64,000 bases of DNA from Areca catechu (lineage: Eukaryota > Streptophyta > Magnoliopsida > Arecales > Arecaceae), in assembly GCA_021397845.1 (NCBI GenBank), contig CM038047.1:34021601-34085600 (forward strand), read 5' to 3'. Below, in pieces: positions 56,301-64,000 of this stretch. The notes below the pieces were generated by a model. That model was not told the origin of the DNA. It saw nothing but the letters and a program-made list of their open reading frames with translations, and ran no database searches. Position 1 is the first letter of the stretch, and each line of letters opens with the position of its first letter. Position numbers and translations under genes: made by a program.

Positions 56301-59300
56301 TACAGTTTCAAATTGAGTTACAAGAGATACCATATAAGAGATAAGTACCCACCTTCTTTCCAACTTCTTTCTCCATTTTTGTTAGATACTCTGTCACAAT
56401 ATCAGTGCCCCGTGTATTGTTCAGAAAAATCCTCAAGTGCAGCTTAGACTGGCATGCCTGAGCTAACTTCCCTTCAAGAGGAATCCATACATCTGCTAGT
56501 TCTGACAAATTGGATTTCACAAAGTTGACTTCAGCATGACCAAGAGATGTAGCTTCATCAAAAGGCCCATCAAAATCATACACATCCACATCCATCATTG
56601 ATGGAGGATCATCCATGGCATCAAATTCAAAGATTTCTGTAAAAATCAACAGAAAATAAATTAGTGAATGGAAAAGTTATAGATTAGAGATTCTAGTATC
56701 CTACCTCTCATATATTGTTATATCATTCACACATGGTTTCAATCAACGTGTTATCTTTGCATATTGATCTTATATTATAGTGCAGGAGAGTCAGTTATAT
56801 TAATCAGATGCCAATGTATAAATGAACAACGCATCAGACTGGTAGGCAGTCAAAAATGTTCTTGAACTATTATAGGACCGTTTAATTGCTTATAGTTCAA
56901 CATGCTTCCAATTTAAGTTGCAGTTTCAACCAGTAATGCAACAATTCAATCAGCAACTTTCTGTTTAATTTGCTAACAGTTGCAGTTGCAGGAACTATTG
57001 TTTTCATCACCAACAACTAGTTTAGTATCTATATTTGGTTGTTTAGGATTGAAAGAGTTGTGACTACATGGGAAATGGCCTTGCTACACTTTTGATTTGG
57101 TACACTGTTCAGTTATTCTGACACAGCTGACCAACAGCTTACTTAGTATATAATTCCTACAATATGGTCATATAACTAGGAGCACTTAATATTGTAGTGT
57201 ACAAACTATATTATAATTATTATATGTTAAAGCATAAATTCATTACAATGCCACATATTATTTTAATATATAAGTAATTTATATTAGAGTTGAACTACAC
57301 ACTCTAAGTTAACTTCTTGCAGAGGGAGTAAACGACCATCCAAAATGAAAACCCAAACCATTGATAAAAAAGATGCCAAGAACCAAAATTCACACATTTT
57401 GATGATTTCTAATCTTGTATCAAGTTGGTACAAAAATAAACAATATCAATTATACTTGTAATAAAATACATAATTGGGTACATAAATTGAAAATCCAATT
57501 GATGGATCATGATCTAAACATCTTAAAACATGGGTGGATTTAAATTCATTAGGTTTTGATGATTAGAATAAAGTAAAATATAGTATCATATTATTAAAAC
57601 CTTCTATTTTGACACCTACTTGATAATTAGGTTAGAGACCATCAAAAAACATGGACTTTGCTCTCTAAGTTTTTTTTTTTTATTGTATAGATCGTGTTCA
57701 ATGTTTGGATCTTGAATTTTGATTGTCCTTTATTGATTATGAACCATTAACTCCCCTTTTCAAGGAGTTAATGTAAATTGGGTAGTCCAATTCTTTATTA
57801 TATTGTTAATATAATAAATTGCTTTAATAATTTGAACACTCTTACCCGTATTTTCAACACTTCTTAACTATGAATATATGTCTTTTGTTCTCCCTTACTG
57901 AAGTACCATCTAAAAGTTTTTACAATTAGGACCAGGAAACCTTGCTGAAAATCAGGTGCTTACGGGACTTGAAACCAGGTCATTCATACCAACCCCCAAT
58001 GACTTTCCCAACCAACTACACCAGTTGGCATCCTTAATGGTCCATCAAACATTAAGTCAGCATGTCTTGACAGTACATTGTTTAACAAAATTCTAGGCAG
58101 GAAACTGAAAATTGCAAATATGGTGCTGGTTCATACTTAGCAATATAAAGTAATAATCTATGCAGAATATTAATGAATTTCAAGAATTAGAGATATCTTT
58201 AATCACCATTCCATTGAGGCTCCAGAGTTTGGAATTTTATTGAGCTTGTTTTAGTTTTACCATTGCACACAAAAACCACATAGGGATCAGAATAACCAGT
58301 TGAATCCACTGCTGCCAAATTACTTCCCTCAATTAAGGCAATGGTTACCAACCATCCATCTCCTTGTGATTTGACTCCATGATCACTGCCTGCATGAATG
58401 AAAAGAAGCTACTTTCTAAAGCATGTGGATGGTCTCCAACCAACATAAGAAAGAATAAGATGATATATTACTGGCAAGCAAAAACAAGGGAACTAAGACT
58501 GACGATTTCCAGCCATAGATAGAGAGCAGTAGCTAGAAGCAGGAAAATTTATTTCTTTATTCACTGCACGTCAAAATTGAAGTGATAAAGGTACCAATGC
58601 AAATGAAGTCTTACAATCTATGAAGCATGTACATGGATACAAATTACATAAATAACACATAATGAACATGTTAGTATTGGCAAATCCAGAAAAACTTGTC
58701 AAGAAAATGGTTGACAAAAATTTAACAATGCAAGAAGAAACCACGTAAAGTAATTAGATACCAAAACATTTTTATTAAATAATTGAATCTGTAGGAGAAT
58801 ATTTAACAAGTGCTGAATTATATCCTGAGAACTATTTGTATCTGATAAGCATTAGATGCCAGCATGTCTCCTCTAGGGAAACATCTAAGCTTTAGAACTA
58901 AGGATATATGCATAATGTGTATCATACTATCATATTATGGTTTTCCTTCTAAGGACGGTAGAAGACTCATTTGGTCAATCTGTTTCGGATGTTTTAAGTT
59001 CAGAAAGTCAAGCAAAATGATAGAGGCATGGATTTCCCAAGGATAGCAAGAAGTTCCAGCAAGTCATATTGCCCCTTGAATATAGCATCATTATCTCTAA
59101 ACAATATACAAATGACTCAAAAACACCAAATACGAAGGATGTCTTACACTTTGCTATAAATATAATACTATATTAACGCAAACCTTACATATCAAACAAC
59201 TAAAGGTTATTAACACCTTCTGAATAACATAAAATTCAATATTAGGACTGCACTAATTCTATGAGAAACTACAATATCTCTTAGTACTGAAAAAAACTAA

Positions 59301-60639
59301 CTCTTGGAACTGATAGAATTTTAAAAGAAAAAGTTGACTGAAATATAAGATACTGTCCAATGAAAACAAGTCCTACCTCTCTGCTTCCGGGCCTGCAAGA
59401 AGCATCCTATCATATCAAGAACACGCTGTCCTTGAAGAACCAAAACACTACAAACCACAACTTCCCCAATTGAGTCTGGCAGATCTAGGCCAGGAAACTC
59501 AAGCCCCTGAACTATACTATAATTTGCAAGCAAGATGTGTATAAGAATATAGAAGGCCACACACACTGATGATATAGCATTAAAATTTCCAAAGAACCTA
59601 AATGCCAGCTTCCAGCCTGAATCCTGCTGTTTTTGCAAAGAAGCTAAGATCTGGTCTTTGTTGGACCCAGTGTCTTTTTGATCAAGTGGTTTTATATTCT
59701 GCGAAAGCAAATCAGCAAACTGGGCAAAGCTGTCCTTTAAGCCTTGATTTGCTCCATTTTCAATCATACCTTTCATCATAGTACTCTGGAGGAAATTCAT
59801 GCGCCAGGAAATTAGCAGACGTGAAGATTGGTCTTCAGATGGTAAATCAGGCCCAGGCATGATGCAGAAAAGAACCTCTGTCCGGAAACAATTACCAAAA
59901 GGAACATCAGGAGTACTCACGCTAGAAAAAACTGCATAATTTTTTCCATCAGCCTTCAGATAAGTCTGCTCCTCTGTGGCTTTCACAGCCTTTACTAATT
60001 TAGTCGCAGCTTTTGTGTAGGTAATCACTCTTTTCAAGCTCTCTCCGCCATTTTCAAGCCTCCAAGGTTCAGTTTGCAGATTAGTAGTTCCTTGAAGCTC
60101 AGCAAGTGATTCCAAGAAATTTGAACTCGGTGAAAAGATAAGGGAGTTCAGATCACCAGGTGCAACAAAATAAGATTGGTCAAGAAGTACTCCTCCTTGT
60201 GGATTTCCAGGCATTTCACCTCCTTGATCCTTAGCTTCCATTGTTTTCAGTAGTTCATCAAATGTGATGTTAGAGCATGTATCCTTAGTTTGTGTTTCAG
60301 AAGTCTCAGGGTAAGCAGATGCTAATTGTAGGTCTTCTGGGCAGTCAAGATCCTTGCAAGAAGGCAATGCAGCCTCTACATTTTTCCCAGAAAAAATATG
60401 AAACAGACGATTCACAAATGTCGGTGCATTCAACTTGTCTCCCTTGACAGATTCTTTTTCGTCAATCACTGGTACAGCAGATCTTTCCAAATTTTCATTA
60501 GAAGATAGTGGGGGTGGTACTTTTGTTAATTCGGTTGATTTATCAGAGTTTGATAAATGATCAACAGAAAAAGATTGTGTTACTATGGGTATTTCATCAG
60601 TGTTTTTCTGGGACAAAGTTATAGTGAGACGAATATCTC
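53329..60639 (-). CDS. C2 and GRAM domain protein (At1g03370-like), 5-prime partial
   Basis: Eight exons on the minus strand join in phase: 60639-59377, 58389-58207, 56636-56353, 56251-56135, 55602-55340, 54959-54794, 53974-53702, 53520-53329 (stop TAG). They give 912 residues. Order: end of a first C2 domain (GDIRLTITL); an acidic linker; a first VASt (StAR-like lipid-binding) domain (LLKTMEAKDQGG to VLFCIMPGP); a hydrophobic segment (SVCVAFYILIHILLANYSI); a second C2 (DGWLVTIALIEGSNLAAVD, DPYVVF); GRAM (NSAFQKLFSLPPEEFL to the GRLFLSPRIIGF and DIEDIQVIPP exon); and a second VASt (MNSLMEVFKGTSLEKSV to the end). Known family: about 1020 residues, C2-VASt-C2-GRAM-VASt. About 110 residues, the first C2, are missing and should lie beyond 64000. 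Lipid or sterol transfer at membrane contacts is inferred from VASt. No frame damage was seen. Confidence 0.93.
54086..54671. repeat. MITE-like hairpin in an intron of the C2-GRAM gene
   Basis: The left end (gatagagagagacttggcta, then gtcaaatccattcaagtccc) is the inverse of the right end (gggacttgaccggatttgac ... agccaagtctatctctc). The centre has inverted copies of cagaataaatacaaa. It is about 590 bp, non-coding, and lies between exons at 54794 and 53974. Flanking ca/ta microsatellite-like DNA obscures the target duplication. Confidence 0.75.
56637..58206 (-). other. Long intron of the C2-GRAM gene
   Basis: A 1570-bp AT-rich intron between the exons at 58207 and 56636, with correct donor (G/gtgatt) and acceptor (tttttacag/A). 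I see no RNA gene or bounded element inside. Confidence 0.8.
58390..59376 (-). other. Intron of the C2-GRAM gene
   Basis: A 987-bp intron between QARKQRG and SDHGVK, with donor gtagga and acceptor catgcag. No feature is seen inside. Confidence 0.8.
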
Positions 60640-62729
60640 CTGCAGGACAAAACCAAAGGAATACAATTATGAGAGACAATGTTCGCACACAAAAAATGAA
60701 CATCAAGAAAGTACTTATATATGAAAGCAAGAAATCATTAACTGAGAAAAGAATCATATGTTCCAAATAAATAATCATGCAAATTCATGTCTTGATTACT
60801 GCAAAAAAAAGATAAGATAAAAATTTTCTTGGGCAAAGAACATTTTCCAATTTCAATTTTTATGGTACTCCTTAATATAACCAAGAATACATATTGTGAT
60901 GGTTCTTAAAACTCGCATATTACTTAGATTACACTTACTGCATCATGTATCAGATTTCACTTACATGCATGAGGATGAGCTTGATACTGAAACTTAGTGA
61001 ATTGAAAATGGAGCACCAACTTTGAATTTCAGTTATGCATATTTTTTGACAAAGGCTCATTTAATCCATAATGTTTACATTACTTTAAAGAAAATGTCAT
61101 GGAATATTATTAACAAATACAGATGCCATCTATGTTATGTGAAGTTACATATTCTCAGTAAAAGCCATGTTTTTATAAAAAGAAAAAAATCCAAATGTTG
61201 CAGACGAAGTACAGCTGTAGCGCTAGGAAAGTATGCACATAGTTATACAGGCAGAAAAGCTCATGAACAAAATAGCTTCACCAGTCTTGGAAACTGCAAA
61301 CATATTTACTTAAACATTCATTGACTACCTTGAATCCTACCGCACTTATTCTGGGAGTTAGGCCCTATACCAAGTAAACCACATGAGATACCTTGGTTTC
61401 TCCCAAAACTCAAAAAAATTGGATAGATAGCCGGAAACCAGTACACCAGAATGACTGAACAGAACAAATGCGTGAGCCAGTAACTAACAAATCAACATAT
61501 GCAAAAGACAGCTCCATTGAATGTCATTTTTAACAAACATAGCATTTGATTCCTACAATGCACAATCAACTTATATACAAAAACTGTGCACCACACCGTG
61601 ATTACCTAATTCAAAATAGTGCAAAAAACAAGAAACTGTTGTCGTTTTGGAGTTTCAAAACTCCATGCACAGTGCGTGCATTACGCAGAGAGAGAGGGCA
61701 TGCATGGAGCAAGAGAATGGCCATTTTGTGCTCTGCGCATGGCCGTTTGACCTTTTTCTTTTAATTTATTTTAATTAATTTGTTTAAATGCCTTCAAACG
61801 GTTCTTTTAGGGCATTTTGATCTTTGTTGGGTTTTAGGGGCCTATATAAAGGCCCCCCTATCTAGCTTAGGCTGTATGAAAAAAAATCATTTCCTTTCTC
61901 CTCTAAAGCTCCTTGTTTCCAATTCCTTCTTATTCCCTTTTTTTGGAGAGTGAGAGATCCAGTTGTCCTTTGCATAAAAATAGAGGCCGAATCTTCTTTA
62001 GGATAGTAGTTTCATCCATCTCCTAGGCCAGGATTCCAAACCTTTATTTGTTTCCTAAATTCTATTTTATTTTGCCACACCATCTTCCAGGCCAGGATTC
62101 CAAATCTTTATTTGTTTCCTGAATTCAGTTTTATTTTATCACATCAAGACATTCTGTTACACACACTACAAAAATTACTTTTCAAATATTTTTAGATTTT
62201 ATAAATACATATATATTTTTCATATAATATAATTAACAATCTAAAGGAGATTCGATAAATATTTGTGTAGTGCATGCATATAGTTCTATATTAATATAAT
62301 TATTTATACATAATTATAATTTATGTGCTTTGCATATTTATATTTATATATAAATTATATTTTATTTGATTAATTATAACATCCTTTTTATATTTTTGTG
62401 TTGTATAAAATTAATCAAAATTCTCCATAAAACCTGTACTATGACATGTAAATTAATTTTCTAAAAAATAATACAAATAAATTAATCAAAGCTTTTAAGG
62501 TTTAGAGATAAATAAATTAAATAAAAATCTTAACAAACCACAAATCCGATCGCTTTGGTAATCATTTTAATAAAATTTTAATTTTTTTTTAAAAAAAATC
62601 ATGTAATATTTTAGAATCATATATAATAAATAAATAAATAAATAAAATATTAAATATTTTAAATATTTTTTTAATAAAATTATTTTTATTTTTCATACCT
62701 TTTTCTTTGAACCTGACTTGAATCTAATG
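60640..62729 (-). other. First visible intron of the C2-GRAM gene, with LTR-like DNA
   Basis: The acceptor tcctgcag/GAGATATTC sets the exon start at 60639. The missing C2 exon is not in this stretch on the minus strand. From about 61637 the DNA looks like a plus-strand LTR: tgttgtcg start, a TATA box inside a palindrome (ggggcctatataaaggcccc, 61837-61856), then a 64-bp tandem duplication (ggccaggattccaaa at 62026 and 62090). No primer site or LTR end could be fixed. Confidence 0.5.
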
Positions 62730-64000
62730 GCAATATTTAAGGATGATACAATTAGCCTAAAACTAGAAAGTTTGGTAGATCTTATTTTAGGAAATGATAA
62801 AGCCAAATAAAGTTTTGGCTAACCACTTTAGATCTTTAATCAGTGATTGACCAGTCCACCAATTCTTCTAGTTCAACCATTCCAATTATCCCAGAAGAGG
62901 ATTACATGTATAAAGGCAGAATCCATAGTACCCTTTCCGACTCACTCCATGACATTTACTTGTCAGCTAAGAGTGCAAAAAAATTATGGGATATCTTAGA
63001 ATCTAAGTATGGCCTTGATGATATCGGGATTGAACGATTCAATACTGCACCATTCCTTAGATATAACATGGTAGAAGACAAATCCATGAATGACCAGCTT
63101 CATTAATTTCAAGAGTACCTTAGAAAACTTCAAGCCAATGGAGATAAATTTTCTGAAGAATTCAAGATCTCTAGCCTTCTAGATAAGATGCCTCCTTCCT
63201 AGAATGGCTTTATCAAAGATTAGCTCTAAAAGTAAGGAGAGCTAATTCTAGCCTAACTTCTGAACTCAATTAGGATAGAAAACCAACACAGGTCCAAAAT
63301 CCAACAAATCAGAATTGAAGGGGTCCAAGCTAACCTGATCCAACAATACCAGATCAACAACAATACCAAACCAAAATCAAAATCTAGATTTCAACTAAAC
63401 CATCATCACTAGTCAAACCAACCTAACCGACCTAATCCAAATAAGTTCAAGCTTAAGGAGAAAACCTTCAAGACCAATAATACTAAATCCAACAAGTCTG
63501 TTCAAGGTCTAAGTGAAAGGTTCTACTTTATATGCGAAAGGACAAACCACCGTATGAAAGACTACTTTTACCGGAAGGAGCCTTTTCACAAATCTTTTGC
63601 TTTCTCCGGCTCTCAAGCTCATATAATTAAAGGTCCAAAAGACTCCACCCACAGGTCGGTAAGCTTAAACCCTAAAGTTAATGTTACTTTTTTCAACCTT
63701 AATTAGTAGTTGGATTTAGGATTTAATGTTCATGTTTATTTTATTCGCTCCTGGTTTACTACTTTTCAGAACTCGAAGGTATGACTCTAAGAAACAACAA
63801 AGCCATCAGAATCATGGGACAAGGTCGAGACAACTTGAAGATAACAGGAAAAGTCTTCGTCTTGATGGATGTACTATATGTTCTAGATCTTAGAAAAAAT
63901 CTTGTTAGTGAGTCTCAACCAGTACAGAGAGAATACAAAATTATCCTTGATTGTAATAAAGTTATAATAACTAAGAATAATATCTTCATAGAAAAGAATA
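62730..64000 (+). mobile_element. Copia-type retrotransposon gag-protease remnant, runs off the right edge
   Basis: A Met-rich start near 62733 (MAIFKDDTISLKLESL) leads, after frame breaks, to a UBN2-type gag section at 62843-63106 (AKKLWDILESKYG, YNMVEDKSMNDQ) that continues past a stop as FQEYLRKLQANGDKF. A weak zinc-knuckle relic (FYFICERTNHRMKDYF) lies near 63520. From about 63781 a protease-region segment reads MTLRNNKAIRIMGQG, then LMDVLYVLDLRKNLVSES, the usual copia motif. Strand and position put the element inside the first visible intron of the C2-GRAM gene, in the opposite orientation to the gene. Several stops make it inactive. Confidence 0.85.

Noticed and set aside
60640..60778. 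Extension of the 485-codon minus-strand frame to a Met at 60778
   Set aside because: A good splice acceptor (tcctgcag) precedes GDIRLTITL, and the residues before it are hydrophobic intron translation. The true upstream exon encodes a C2 domain in this family.

Overview
This window is nuclear DNA of a flowering plant, most likely a monocot. The evidence is its split base composition: two short genes with very GC-rich coding sequence (34689-35213 and 51348-51935) sit in AT-rich, repeat-packed DNA. Also present are a fully spliced plant lipid-transfer-type gene, plant-specific transposon families, an old caulimovirid insertion and a scrap of plastid ycf2. The repeat types would suit a palm or a related monocot, but no single sequence here proves the species.

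Only three ordinary genes are visible. (1) A RING-H2 E3 ligase of the XERICO/BRH1 type, on + at 34689-35213. (2) An NDR1/HIN1-like (LEA_2) membrane protein, on + at 51348-51935. (3) A C2/VASt/C2/GRAM/VASt protein on the - strand, 60639 down to 53329. Eight exons with consistent splice phases encode 912 residues. The exon(s) for its first C2 domain lie beyond the right edge, behind an intron of more than 3.3 kb that contains a copia-type element.

The rest is layered mobile DNA. From left to right: an MITE-like hairpin (506-815); an old LINE remnant (2128-5345, -) split by a solo LTR (2978-4353); a solo LTR with perfect 5-bp target duplications (5849-6482); a pair of short direct repeats resembling a small LTR element, the right copy carrying a ycf2 fragment (7575-7848) and a further solo LTR with perfect duplications (7964-9259); a second LINE of the same family (10606-13210, -); an endogenous pararetrovirus longer than one unit genome (13386-21433, +) that ends against a (TA)n microsatellite; an AT-rich tandem array split by a complete but non-autonomous gypsy-type LTR element (24634-31915, -) with CATGC duplications, a broken gag and a spliced antisense gene; a 10-kb CACTA/EnSpm element (36861-47037, -) with a decayed transposase, a GC-rich minisatellite and a pre-miRNA-like hairpin; and a 2.1-kb palindrome with a very GC-rich core (48882-50985).

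The three host genes share no pathway that can be inferred from position. The elements record an order of insertion: LINE before solo LTR, direct repeat before solo LTR, satellite before gypsy element. All retroelement and viral reading frames seen here are broken. No tRNA, rRNA or CRISPR array was recognised.
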